Positions 1 to 6,750 of a DNA stretch of 9,947 bases are shown here, one piece after another; within the stretch, counting starts at the first letter, position 1, and the number at the start of each line of letters is the position of its first letter. Origin of the DNA: 188UL27-1 sp038526275 (GTDB lineage Bacteria > Pseudomonadota > Alphaproteobacteria > Rhodobacterales > Rhodobacteraceae); NCBI GenBank assembly GCA_038526275.1, contig JBCBGY010000164.1:1-9947 (forward strand), given 5' to 3'. Position numbers and translations under genes: made by a program. The notes beneath the pieces are model-generated. The model did not search any database. It was given only the letters and a program-made list of their open reading frames with translations, and was not told the origin of the DNA.

Positions 1-45
1 CGCCATTTGATTGGCTCGCCGCGCCTGGGTAAAGCCCATGATTAC

Positions 46-1017
46 TTAAGGTATCAGAAGCGTTGAACCTGTTGTCGTGCCCGCCTCAAGATCGATATGG
101 GCGGCGGCAACTTCAGACAGCGGGTGGCGCTGGTTGATGTTGATCGACACATGACCACCAAGGATCATATCGAACAGGCGGGTCGCCGAATGTTCCAGAT
201 CCGCGCGGGGGCCCACATAATTTGCCAGTGTCGGTCGGGTGAAATAGAGCGACCCGCCATGCTGAAGCTCGCTTGGCTTCACAGCGGGCGCTTCCCCGGT
301 CGTCGCGCCGAACGAGACGAACATGCCATAGGTCGCAAGGCAGGCCATCGAGGTTTCATAAGTGGCCTTGCCAATACTGTCATAGACAACGGGCACCCCG
401 GCCCCGCCGGTAATTTCTTTGACACGCGCGGCAATGTCTTCTGTCTTCCGGTCAATCGCGTGGGCATAGCCCTGTTCGAGCGCGCGCGCACAGTTTTCCG
501 GCCCGGATGTTACGCCGATCATCTCGGCGCCCAGATGCTTGCCCCACTGTCCCGCGATTTGACCAACCCCACCTGAAGCAGCGAAGAACAGAACCTTGTC
601 GCCTGGCTGCACCTTGTAGGTGCGCTCCAGCAGATATTCCGCCGTCATGCCCTTCATCAGTGCCGCTGCAGCAACCTCGTCCGAGATACCTTCCGGGATC
701 TTTAGGATACGTGCCGCAGGCGCATTGCGGACCGTTGCATAGGCCCCCAGAACGCCGCCATAGACCACCCGGTCTCCGATGGCCAAACCGTCCACGCCGG
801 AACCTACAGCCACGATCTCGCCCGCCGCTTCCAGCCCAAGCGGGCTCGGCGTGTTCATGGGGTAGTAGCCGGAGCGCTGGTAGATATCCATATAGTTCAG
901 ACCGATGGCCGTTTGCCGGATCTGCACTTCGCCTTCGCCCGGGGCTGCAAGGTCGACCTCTTCAAGCTGCATCACCTCGGGCGCGCCCGTCTGGTTCATG
1001 ATAATCCGTTGTGCCAT
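46..1017 (-). CDS. Quinone-oxidoreductase-like MDR enzyme (zinc-less, NADPH type)
   Basis: A 323-residue member of the medium-chain dehydrogenase/reductase superfamily, closest in style to NADPH:quinone reductase (Qor). Such cytoplasmic enzymes reduce quinones or enals/enones with NADPH. Visible landmarks: the N-terminal catalytic fold with NYMD (41-44) and GLEAAG (61-66), as in Qor, and the Rossmann nucleotide-binding motif AASGGVG (146-152). The cysteine clusters that bind zinc in alcohol dehydrogenases are absent, which separates it from the dehydrogenase at 5389-6555. Length is normal for Qor. It is the last gene seen in the leftward run; its ATG lies 11 bp after the DUF1330 stop, with only a G-rich stretch (GGGGAAAA) as ribosome site. 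The exact substrate is unknown; crotonyl-CoA-reductase-like or enone reductase activity is equally possible. Family certain, substrate not. Confidence 0.93.
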   Translation of the reverse strand: MAQRIIMNQTGAPEVMQLEEVDLAAPGEGEVQIRQTAIGLNYMDIYQRSGYYPMNTPSPLGLEAAGEIVAVGSGVDGLAIGDRVVYGGVLGAYATVRNAPAARILKIPEGISDEVAAAALMKGMTAEYLLERTYKVQPGDKVLFFAASGGVGQIAGQWGKHLGAEMIGVTSGPENCARALEQGYAHAIDRKTEDIAARVKEITGGAGVPVVYDSIGKATYETSMACLATYGMFVSFGATTGEAPAVKPSELQHGGSLYFTRPTLANYVGPRADLEHSATRLFDMILGGHVSININQRHPLSEVAAAHIDLEAGTTTGSTLLIP

Positions 1018-1028
1018 CGCGTTTTCCC

Positions 1029-1334
1029 CTACACCGTCGCGTCGCCGCTTTCGACCATGACGGTCTGCACCTCGCCCGCACCATTGGCCCGACGGAAGGC
1101 CGCGGCCTCATTATATTCGTCTGACTTAAAACAGGCCGTGCCCTGTTCCAATGTCGGAAACTCGATCACCACGAAACGGTGAAAATGCTCGGGCCCTTCC
1201 ATGATCTCGTACTTGCCCCCGCGGGCCAGGACCTTGCCGCCATACTTGGCGATGATATCCGGCACGAGGTCGGTGTATTTCTTGTACTCAACGGGATCGT
1301 TGACCTTTGCGCGGGCAATCCAATAGGCGGGCAT
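1029..1334 (-). CDS. DUF1330 family protein (small ferredoxin-like fold)
   Basis: A 101-residue protein matching the DUF1330 pattern: MPAYWIARAKV at the start, a central GGKVLARGGKYEIMEG segment (about 32-47), then RFVVIEFPTLEQ (53-64) and a C-terminal alternation of conserved tyrosine and arginine (SDEYNEAAAFR). DUF1330 proteins are small dimeric alpha/beta-barrel proteins related to the Dabb/EthD group. Their biochemical role is mostly unknown, and they often sit in catabolic operons. The ribosome site TAAGGAG contains the TAA stop of the upstream dctM gene, so translation is probably coupled. Cytoplasmic, no signal peptide or membrane segment. A role as a small isomerase or as a stabiliser of a reactive intermediate of the pathway is a guess from context. 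Confidence 0.88.
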   Translation of the reverse strand: MPAYWIARAKVNDPVEYKKYTDLVPDIIAKYGGKVLARGGKYEIMEGPEHFHRFVVIEFPTLEQGTACFKSDEYNEAAAFRRANGAGEVQTVMVESGDATV

Positions 1335-1346
1335 GGGGCGGGCTCC

Positions 1347-2702
1347 TTACATCAAAAGATTGGGCAACCAGTTGGCGATGCCGGGGAACAGGACGATCAG
1401 CAAAACGGCAAACAGCATCACGAACCAATAGGGGATTGAGGAATAGAAAATGTCCTGCACGCCCACTTTGCGATCGTTGATTGCGGCTTTGACGGTGTAG
1501 ACCAATAACCCGAAGGGCGGCGTTAGAAGTCCTGCTTCAATCGCGATAATCCCGATGATTGCGAAGGCCAGTTGGTCATAGCCGAAGGCAAGTGCCACGG
1601 GTTCCAGGATAGGCACTGTGAGCAGCATGATCGAGATACTGTCGATGATCATGCCCAGGATGAACCAGATCAGGATAATAATCCCCAAGATGACGAACGG
1701 CTCGAACCCAGAGGATACGAAGAATTCCCGGATGGCATTGGTGACCCCGGTCATCGCCAATGTTCGGGAGTAGAGCGCCGCGGCCAGCAAAAGGATCAGG
1801 ATCGGCGCGGTGGTTTTGCCGACGGAGTAGATGGCGGAAATGAATTCCTTCCACCGCATCCCCTTGATCCAGGCCAGGATCAGGGCGAACGCAGCCCCGG
1901 CGCCGGCACCTTCGGTGGGCGTAAAGAGACCGAACCAGATGCCGCCCAGAACAGCGCCGACAATGCCGAAAACGCCGAGCATCGACACGGCGATCTGGCT
2001 CGCGGGAAGTTCCATATTGCTGCTGTCAAACCCGTCTTCGACCTGGACCGTCTCATGGTCGATATGGGCCGCGCCCTCGCCAACCAGTTCCGGTTTCGTC
2101 AGGGCGCGGACGACGATGTAAAGGATGAAAAGGGAGGCCAACAACATGCCGGGCAGAACGCCAGCCAGGAACAAACGACCGATCGATTGCTCTGTCAAAA
2201 TGCCCCAGACGATCATTAGGACGGAAGGGGGGATCAGCATGCCAAGGCAACTGGACCCTGCAATGGCCCCCAAGGAAAAACCGCGATTGTAGTTGTGGGC
2301 CTTCATTTCGGGATAGGCGATCCGGCTGAATGCGGCAGCCGAGGCGATGGACACTCCGGTTACAAAGGAAAAAACGGTATTGCCAAGGACGGTGGCAATG
2401 GCCAACCGAGCGGGGATTTTCTTGAGGCCACGGTTGATGGCCACATAGATGTCGGTGATGGCCCCGGATCGCCCTATGAATTCCCCCATCAACATGAAAA
2501 GCGGGATCACGGCGAAGGTGAAATCGCGAAGCGCCTCAGCCGCGGTGGAGGCAATGGTCGCCTCAACGATCCGCATTTTGCCGGTGACAAGATAAATCCC
2601 CACCAGGCTTGTCACACCCAAAGCCACGGCGACATGAACACCCAGAAGAACCAGCGCCAAAAGCAAGGCAACGATCAGCCCGGCGGTTCCAACATCGAAC
2701 AT
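1347..2702 (-). CDS. dctM: TRAP transporter large permease (DctM family)
   Basis: A 451-residue, almost wholly hydrophobic inner-membrane protein, the ion-coupled transport subunit of a tripartite ATP-independent periplasmic (TRAP) transporter. Family signatures are clear: GSSCLGMLIPPS (149-160) and FTPTEGAGAG (260-269), the two repeated loop motifs that line the substrate/sodium site in DctM and SiaM. Family members are usually near 425-430 residues. This one carries a long acidic, hydrophilic stretch at about 201-236, between the two halves, which explains the extra length. It starts 4 bp after the dctQ stop. With DctQ it should form the membrane complex that receives ligand from the binding protein encoded at 3269-4330. 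The gene name denotes the family; it does not imply that C4-dicarboxylates are the substrate. Confidence 0.97.
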   Translation of the reverse strand: MFDVGTAGLIVALLLALVLLGVHVAVALGVTSLVGIYLVTGKMRIVEATIASTAAEALRDFTFAVIPLFMLMGEFIGRSGAITDIYVAINRGLKKIPARLAIATVLGNTVFSFVTGVSIASAAAFSRIAYPEMKAHNYNRGFSLGAIAGSSCLGMLIPPSVLMIVWGILTEQSIGRLFLAGVLPGMLLASLFILYIVVRALTKPELVGEGAAHIDHETVQVEDGFDSSNMELPASQIAVSMLGVFGIVGAVLGGIWFGLFTPTEGAGAGAAFALILAWIKGMRWKEFISAIYSVGKTTAPILILLLAAALYSRTLAMTGVTNAIREFFVSSGFEPFVILGIIILIWFILGMIIDSISIMLLTVPILEPVALAFGYDQLAFAIIGIIAIEAGLLTPPFGLLVYTVKAAINDRKVGVQDIFYSSIPYWFVMLFAVLLIVLFPGIANWLPNLLM

Positions 2703-2706
2703 CGCG

Positions 2707-3207
2707 TCAGATTTCCAGATGTTCGACGCGCAGGTCGAAGATTTCTATGACCGCCAGCAGGACATAATTGATACCTGCCAACCCGGCCCCGAAGATAATC
2801 ATCCAGCGGGTCGGCCAAACCGGAACCCGCAGGGCCCCTTCGCCGTCAAACTCCCAATTCTCAAATGACCTGACCGCCGGTTTGATCCCGGCCTTGAGCA
2901 GGAAAAAGAATAACGCGGCCCCAAGCGCGAACGCGAAGATCAGCAGAGCTTTCTGTACCGGTTTCGGCATCATCCCAACCAGGAAGTCTGCCCGCAGCAT
3001 CGCGTTGGACCTTATGGCATAGCCGATCTGCAGAAAGACGATCATCACCACGGAATTGGCGACAATTTCCTTTGTACCCGAGATCGGCATGTTCAGCGCC
3101 CGGGTGATGATGTCGGCCAGGATGAAGAAACACAGGAAAAACGCCCAAACCGCGCCAAGGATCATCAAGAACTTGGTGAGGCTGTCGCTTAATCGTACTA
3201 GGGGCAT
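2707..3207 (-). CDS. dctQ: TRAP transporter small permease (DctQ family)
   Basis: A 166-residue protein with four predicted membrane spans (about 13-33, 48-66, 86-105 and 133-155) and the DctQ-type segment GEGALRVPVWPTRW (122-135) before the last span. This is the small membrane subunit that pairs with DctM. An open frame continues upstream to an ATG at 3318, but that start would overlap the end of dctP by 50 bp and add a hydrophilic tail unlike the family. The ATG at 3207 has a GAGG ribosome site (3213-3216) five bases upstream and gives the usual family length, so I chose it. The 61-bp gap to dctP holds a strong hairpin (3234-3256). Identification is firm; the start is well supported but not proven. 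Confidence 0.93.
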   Translation of the reverse strand: MPLVRLSDSLTKFLMILGAVWAFFLCFFILADIITRALNMPISGTKEIVANSVVMIVFLQIGYAIRSNAMLRADFLVGMMPKPVQKALLIFAFALGAALFFFLLKAGIKPAVRSFENWEFDGEGALRVPVWPTRWMIIFGAGLAGINYVLLAVIEIFDLRVEHLEI

Positions 3208-3216
3208 TGCGGCCTC
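3208..3216 (-). promoter_or_regulatory. Ribosome binding site fixing the dctQ start
   Basis: On the minus strand GAGG (complement of 3213-3216) stands five bases before the ATG at 3207. It lies just past the intercistronic hairpin, so it stays accessible when that hairpin forms. It supports the short form of DctQ over the 203-residue frame opening at 3318. Confidence 0.6.
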
Positions 3217-3233
3217 GGATTGCGCAGATGCGC

Positions 3234-3256
3234 CGCCCCGCCCATGGTGCGGGGCG
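3234..3256 (-). terminator. Intercistronic stem-loop after dctP (attenuator or mRNA stabiliser)
   Basis: A perfect 8-bp GC-only inverted repeat, CGCCCCGC (3234-3241) and GCGGGGCG (3249-3256), with a 7-base loop. It falls in the 61-bp gap between the dctP stop (3269) and the dctQ start (3207). No T-run follows on the minus strand, so it is not a classical intrinsic terminator. Such hairpins behind binding-protein genes commonly protect the upstream mRNA from 3' exonucleases or partly attenuate transcription, giving more binding protein than permease. The function here is inferred; the hairpin is directly visible. Confidence 0.65.
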
Positions 3257-3268
3257 ACCGTCGTTCGG

Positions 3269-4330
3269 TTATTTGATCTCGTAACGAACCGGCCATTCGT
3301 AGCCGTTGGCTTCTGCACGATCGAGCACCAGGTTCAGCACCTGCTTCGCGGGAAGACCCTGACCTTCGAGCTCGTCAGCCAGCGACTGCGGCCATCCAGC
3401 CAGGCTTTCGGCCCATGATTTGCGTACGCCCGGGTCAATTTCCGTCACGGTGATCAGACCTTTGAGCTCGTCGACCAGACGGTCATATTCGGACGCATTC
3501 ACGATACCTGTTTGCTGTTCGTAGTCTGCGGCCACTTCATGCAGGATCTCTTTGAAGTCGTCCGGCAGTTCGGCGTAGGTGTCCTTGTTGATCGTCAGCC
3601 CATGCCAGGTCATCGAGCCGAACCCGATCAACGTATAATACGGACCGGGCTCATAAAGCTTCAGGTTCACCCAGGCCGAGGGGAACATGATCCAGCCTTC
3701 GTAGACGTTGGTGTTCATCTCGGTATAGGCCGTGGCAAGCGACGACTGTACCTCTGACACGCCAGCGAGCTTAAGCCAGTTCAGGTTCAAACCCGCGCCC
3801 GCAATCTTCTGTCCCTGCAGATCAGACAGATCTTCCCACGGAAATGAAGTACCCAGATTGTAGCCGCCATCTGCAATGCGGCTCAGCAGGATCTGGTTGA
3901 ACTTGTCGTCAAAGACATCCGTCAGGTACGGAACCTCGGCATAGACCTCCTGGGCGATTTTCAATGACGTTTCGGGATCCATCGTGCCGAAAGGCATCAT
4001 CACCTGAAACGCATGCAAGGGCAGGTTCGACGGCTCAAAACAGAAGCAGAAACCGCCGATATCAAGAATGCCGTCCTGAACGCCTTCCAAAACCTCGGTG
4101 ACCTTTACGATCGAGCCCGAATAGCCCTCGACAAAGTTCACAGTGTGGTCGGTTCGGGCTTCGACCCGTTCCTTCAGCTCTTTCTGGAAATAGTCGATCA
4201 TCAGGCCCGCATAAACCACGCCCGGCGGGTGGCCGGAGCCAATGCGTAGCGTGATATCCTCTGCCGTGGCAGCGGTACTGAACGACAGCGCAGCAAGCAC
4301 AGCGGCGCCCGTCTTCATGACAGTGTTCAT
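3269..4330 (-). CDS. dctP: TRAP transporter periplasmic substrate-binding protein (DctP family)
   Basis: A 353-residue exported solute receptor. A Sec-type signal peptide (basic start, hydrophobic core, cleavage likely after ATA at residue 23) precedes the DctP fold: ITLRIGSGHPPG (26-37), the inter-domain region FPWEDLSDLQGQKI (163-176) and the helix region AYTEMNTNVYEGW (201-213). In most family members the DLxGxKIR motif ends in an arginine that clamps the ligand carboxylate. Here the sequence reads QKIAGAG, with alanine at 177, so the usual salt bridge appears lost. Two cysteines (95 and 97, in GGFCFCFEP) lie in the region leading into the cleft. The start has a strong AGGGAGG site. It heads the P-Q-M transporter set and lies 138 bp after the lyase gene. 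Ligand unknown; classic C4-dicarboxylates look unlikely. Confidence 0.94.
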   Translation of the reverse strand: MNTVMKTGAAVLAALSFSTAATAEDITLRIGSGHPPGVVYAGLMIDYFQKELKERVEARTDHTVNFVEGYSGSIVKVTEVLEGVQDGILDIGGFCFCFEPSNLPLHAFQVMMPFGTMDPETSLKIAQEVYAEVPYLTDVFDDKFNQILLSRIADGGYNLGTSFPWEDLSDLQGQKIAGAGLNLNWLKLAGVSEVQSSLATAYTEMNTNVYEGWIMFPSAWVNLKLYEPGPYYTLIGFGSMTWHGLTINKDTYAELPDDFKEILHEVAADYEQQTGIVNASEYDRLVDELKGLITVTEIDPGVRKSWAESLAGWPQSLADELEGQGLPAKQVLNLVLDRAEANGYEWPVRYEIK

Positions 4331-4468
4331 CTTGTCCTCCCTTGGATCCCCATCCGAATGGTTGCGCCCAATTCTTGTGATGGGTCGCGGGCCGCCGGAT
4401 GCCGTTTTCTCGCTACTCTGTGGGTTTCACCTCTCTCGATCCTGCCAGTTTCCGTCTTGCAGTGGTCG
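4331..4468 (-). other. 138-bp gap between lyase gene and dctP
   Basis: This is the only sizeable break in the leftward gene run. It contains the dctP ribosome site (AGGGAGG, minus strand) and a degenerate dyad at 4357-4372. I see no convincing -35/-10 pair and no hairpin followed by a T-run. It could hold a second promoter or an mRNA processing site that lets the transporter genes be expressed separately from the dehydrogenase and lyase genes, but the sequence alone does not show this. Confidence 0.4.
4357..4372. promoter_or_regulatory. Degenerate dyad resembling the upstream operator pair
   Basis: AATGGT and CCCAAT, separated by TGCG, form an imperfect inverted repeat. It resembles the half-sites of the perfect ATTGGTTAACCAAT palindromes at 6596-6609 and 6737-6750, but each half has one mismatch and the spacer is 4 rather than 2 bases. 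It ends 27 bp upstream of the dctP start. It may be a weak secondary site for the same regulator or simply chance. Confidence 0.2.
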
Positions 4469-5380
4469 TCACGCCGGGGCCGGAGCTTTCAGCGCGTCAA
4501 CATCTGCCTTCAGGTTTGCTTTTTGCTCCGCGCTCAGCGGCACCAACGGCGGGGCCATACGGGTCCAGCTTTCATCGCCGGTGCGCCAGGCCTCCATCTG
4601 TTTCATGGCGGCCATCAACGGGTACTTAGAGGCGACAGCGCGAGCCGCTTTTACAAGAGCGAAGGCTTCACTGTCCCGACCGTCGACCCGACCCTTCTGG
4701 ACATAGTTCGCAAAAGCGTTGGTTGATCCGGAAATGATACCGGCGCACCCGCCATCCAGCCCTTCGAACAGGAATGCCTCGCTGGACGGGTAGACGTCGA
4801 AGTCGGCGTCAACCCCGCCGGTGGCTTTGGCAAAGGCCAGTGCCTGAGACATGTCCCCACTTGAATCCTTTAGCCCTGCGACCAGCGGGCCAAATTCCTT
4901 CTTCAACCGGACTGCCACATCAACCGGGATCGGCGTCGCTGACATTTGCGGGAAATGATAAAGATAAACCCGCAGGCGATCATCGCCCACCCGTTCGACC
5001 AGCTGCGCAAAGTACCGGAACAAGCCCTCATCGCTGGGGTTCTTGTAGTAGAAGGGTGGCAGCACCAGTACATTCGGGAACCCCGCATCTATCGCGGCTT
5101 TCGAAAGGTCGATTGCATCTTGCGTCGCACAGGACCCGGTGCCGAAAATTGCGCGTGCCGGATCAAACCCGGCTTCGGCAAAGGCACCGGCCAGTTCCAT
5201 CTTCTGGCGGAAGGATATGGAGTTTCCCTCGCCCGTGGTGCCAGTCGGCGCCACGCCATCACAGCCACCGGTGCTGGTCAGATGCTGGCAATAGGCGATC
5301 AGCTTTGGCGCATCGAGCGAGCCATCCTCCCGAAACGGGGATACGGCCGCCGCATAGATCCCTCTGACTGCTTTGGTCAT
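4469..5380 (-). CDS. DapA/NAL superfamily lyase or aldolase (class I, Schiff-base)
   Basis: A 303-residue TIM-barrel enzyme of the dihydrodipicolinate synthase/N-acetylneuraminate lyase superfamily, which forms a Schiff base between an active-site lysine and a 2-oxo acid such as pyruvate. Visible: the GTTGEGNS carboxylate loop (47-54), the catalytic tyrosine at 141 in YHFPQMS, and the Schiff-base lysine at 171 in GLKDSSGD. Length is typical. True DHDPS has an arginine two residues after the proline of the YNVPSRT motif; here that place is Met146, so lysine biosynthesis is unlikely. An aldolase, hydratase-aldolase or dehydratase acting on a catabolic 2-oxo acid is the better reading. The start follows the dehydrogenase stop by 8 bp, and its ribosome site (AGGGGAGAAG) overlaps that TAG stop, so the two are translationally coupled and probably act in consecutive steps. 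Confidence 0.93.
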   Translation of the reverse strand: MTKAVRGIYAAAVSPFREDGSLDAPKLIAYCQHLTSTGGCDGVAPTGTTGEGNSISFRQKMELAGAFAEAGFDPARAIFGTGSCATQDAIDLSKAAIDAGFPNVLVLPPFYYKNPSDEGLFRYFAQLVERVGDDRLRVYLYHFPQMSATPIPVDVAVRLKKEFGPLVAGLKDSSGDMSQALAFAKATGGVDADFDVYPSSEAFLFEGLDGGCAGIISGSTNAFANYVQKGRVDGRDSEAFALVKAARAVASKYPLMAAMKQMEAWRTGDESWTRMAPPLVPLSAEQKANLKADVDALKAPAPA

Positions 5381-5388
5381 CTTCTCCC

Positions 5389-6555
5389 CTACTCTGCTGC
5401 TGCCGAAGCGGCGCTGATGTCCTTGTTTGAGACCACGACTTTGATCGCATCATCCACCCGCTCGCGCGCATAGCGCAGCGCCTCGGGAAGATCCTGCATC
5501 GCAAAGGTGTGGGTATGGACCTTGGTCGCGTCGAACCGCTTTTCGGCCATGAAGGCCATGGCCCGGTGGGTGGCCGATCGGCCTTCGCCACGGATCCCAT
5601 AAAGGTAAATGTTGTTCACGGCGAGGTAGCCCAGATCGAACTCCACGGGCTTCTTTGGGAAAGCCGCCAGGCAGACCTTGCCCCCCCGATTGGTCATATG
5701 GACCGCCTGATTGACGGTTGTTTCGCTGCCCGCGCAATCAACCACGTAGTCGGCACCTTTGGGGCCCACCAGTTCCTTGACCCGCGCCATCACGTCCTCG
5801 CTCCGGGCATCGATGGTCGCGTCTGCGCCAAGTTCCAGACCGATCTGATTGCGATTGGCCCGCGTGCCGACCAAAACCACCGGGTTCGCGCCCAGGGACT
5901 TCGCGACGGCGACGGCCAAAAGGCCAATGGGTCCGGGCCCAATCACAACAACGCTTTCGCCCGCGACCAACCCGCCAAGTTCAGTCAAACCGTACATCGA
6001 GGTACCCGCCGTCACGACCAACGTGGCCTCTGCGTCCGTCATATCGTCCGGCACCTTGATCATCGTATTGATGTTGTTGATCGCGTATTCTGCAAATCCG
6101 CCATTGGTCGTGAAACCATTGGCGCGATGGCCCTTGTTCATGTCGCCATAGTTCAGGCCGTAATTGTGGCAGGACGTGTACATGCCCATTCGGCACCGCT
6201 TGCACTGGCCGCATCCTGCATGGATCTCGACCGTAACGCGTTCGCCGATCTCGAACTCGTCCACGCCCGGCCCCAAAGCTGCAATAGTGCCCATATATTC
6301 ATGGCCCGGCGTGAAGTTCTTGTTGAAGGGTGGCCCGCCTTCGAACATCGCGGGCGTGCCGTAGCTGATCACTTCCAGATCTGTCGCACAGATCGCCACA
6401 GCATCGATGCGGACAAGGGCTTCCGCCCGACCAGGAACCGGCACGTCCTTGTCAATCAGCTTCAATTCATCGGGGTCGCCCAGAACCCAAGCTTTCATCT
6501 GCTCCGGGACAGGCATCGAACTCGCGTATTTCACGCCCTGGGCATTGCGCATCAT
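5389..6555 (-). CDS. Zinc-dependent MDR alcohol/polyol dehydrogenase
   Basis: A 388-residue zinc-containing medium-chain dehydrogenase that should oxidise an alcohol to an aldehyde or ketone with NAD(P)+. Catalytic-zinc and proton-relay residues are visible: Cys56 with Thr58 and Asp59 (CATD), and His85-Glu86 in GHEYMG. The structural-zinc site has all four cysteines (115, 118, 121, 129). The Rossmann motif is GPGPIG (206-211). The second strand ends in LVGTRANR instead of the acidic residue typical of NAD+ enzymes, so NADP+ may be used. Two ATGs in tandem (6555 and 6552) follow a GGGGAGG site at 6564-6570; I chose the first. First gene of the leftward run, 39 bp downstream of a perfect palindrome, so probably the most directly regulated gene. 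Substrate unknown. Confidence 0.94.
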   Translation of the reverse strand: MMRNAQGVKYASSMPVPEQMKAWVLGDPDELKLIDKDVPVPGRAEALVRIDAVAICATDLEVISYGTPAMFEGGPPFNKNFTPGHEYMGTIAALGPGVDEFEIGERVTVEIHAGCGQCKRCRMGMYTSCHNYGLNYGDMNKGHRANGFTTNGGFAEYAINNINTMIKVPDDMTDAEATLVVTAGTSMYGLTELGGLVAGESVVVIGPGPIGLLAVAVAKSLGANPVVLVGTRANRNQIGLELGADATIDARSEDVMARVKELVGPKGADYVVDCAGSETTVNQAVHMTNRGGKVCLAAFPKKPVEFDLGYLAVNNIYLYGIRGEGRSATHRAMAFMAEKRFDATKVHTHTFAMQDLPEALRYARERVDDAIKVVVSNKDISAASAAAE

Positions 6556-6748
6556 GTCGACAGCCTCCCCGGCTTTGGTGGCTGTTGGGCCACTTATTGG
6601 TTAACCAATACGGCCAAAGCACGCCGATTGGTCATCAGTTGTTCATGCTTAACCCGACATCTGCCATGCGTAAACGAAATTTATTTGTTGACTTGCCGGT
6701 CTGTCTGCTTGTTTGGTTGATGCAATATCGACGGAAATTGGTTAACCA
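6556..6748. promoter_or_regulatory. Divergent regulatory region between dehydrogenase and GntR genes
   Basis: This AT-richer 193-bp stretch separates the two arms of the locus and must contain both outward promoters. It is bounded by two identical palindromes, one near each gene start. Isolated half-sites also occur (ATTGGT at 6627-6632, TGGTT at 6714-6718). A TTGACT at 6688-6693 would suit a rightward -35 box, but no good -10 box lies 16-18 bp after it, so I do not call promoters. Palindrome centres are 141 bp apart, close enough for looping or for independent repression of each promoter. Confidence 0.7.
6595..6610. promoter_or_regulatory. Perfect 16-bp palindrome, candidate GntR operator O1
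   Basis: TATTGGTTAACCAATA is a perfect dyad ending 39 bp before the ATG of the leftward dehydrogenase gene. The core has GGT and ACC arms, as in operators of the FadR/FCD branch of GntR regulators. The half-site ATTGGT equals that of the E. coli PdhR operator, though PdhR sites have a 3-bp and this one a 2-bp spacer. Outer arms TTGGGCC (6585-6591) and GGCCAA (6612-6617) extend the symmetry imperfectly. Repeat of the same core at 6737-6750 makes chance very unlikely. Confidence 0.85.
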
Positions 6749-6750
6749 AT
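6737..6750. promoter_or_regulatory. Perfect 14-bp palindrome overlapping the gntR start, candidate operator O2
   Basis: ATTGGTTAACCAAT, identical in core to the site at 6596-6609. Its last two bases are the A and T of the regulator's ATG (6749-6751). A bound regulator here would sit on the start of its own gene, consistent with tight negative autoregulation. The site also contains an in-frame TAA (6743-6745), which rules out a start further upstream. Confidence 0.85.

Noticed and set aside
26..38. Short inverted repeat TGGG/CCCA after the Qor-like gene as a terminator
   Set aside because: Only four base pairs and no T-run; too weak to call.
1..45. Possible start of another minus-strand gene (ATG at complement of 4-6)
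   Set aside because: Only two codons lie in the window and no convincing ribosome site precedes it.
1572..2219. A 215-codon plus-strand frame opposite dctM
   Set aside because: The product is rich in Asp, Gln and Gly, as expected for the reverse strand of a membrane-protein gene; dctM is certain.
3208..3318. N-terminal extension of dctQ to an upstream ATG
   Set aside because: It would overlap dctP by 50 bp, span the hairpin and add a hydrophilic tail not seen in the family; the ATG at 3207 has its own ribosome site.
4469..5380. Annotation as dapA, 4-hydroxy-tetrahydrodipicolinate synthase for lysine synthesis
   Set aside because: The arginine of the DHDPS YNVPSRT motif is absent, and the gene is coupled to a dehydrogenase and next to transporter genes in a regulated catabolic-type locus.
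5509..6720. A 403-codon open frame on the plus strand opposite the zinc dehydrogenase
   Set aside because: The opposite strand encodes a full dehydrogenase with all zinc and nucleotide motifs. The antisense product has no recognisable domain and is the usual by-product of high-GC coding sequence; it also runs across the operator region.
6688..6728. Possible rightward promoter: TTGACT at 6688 with CAATAT at 6723
   Set aside because: The spacing is 29 bp, far beyond the 16-18 bp expected, and no better -10 box lies at the right distance.
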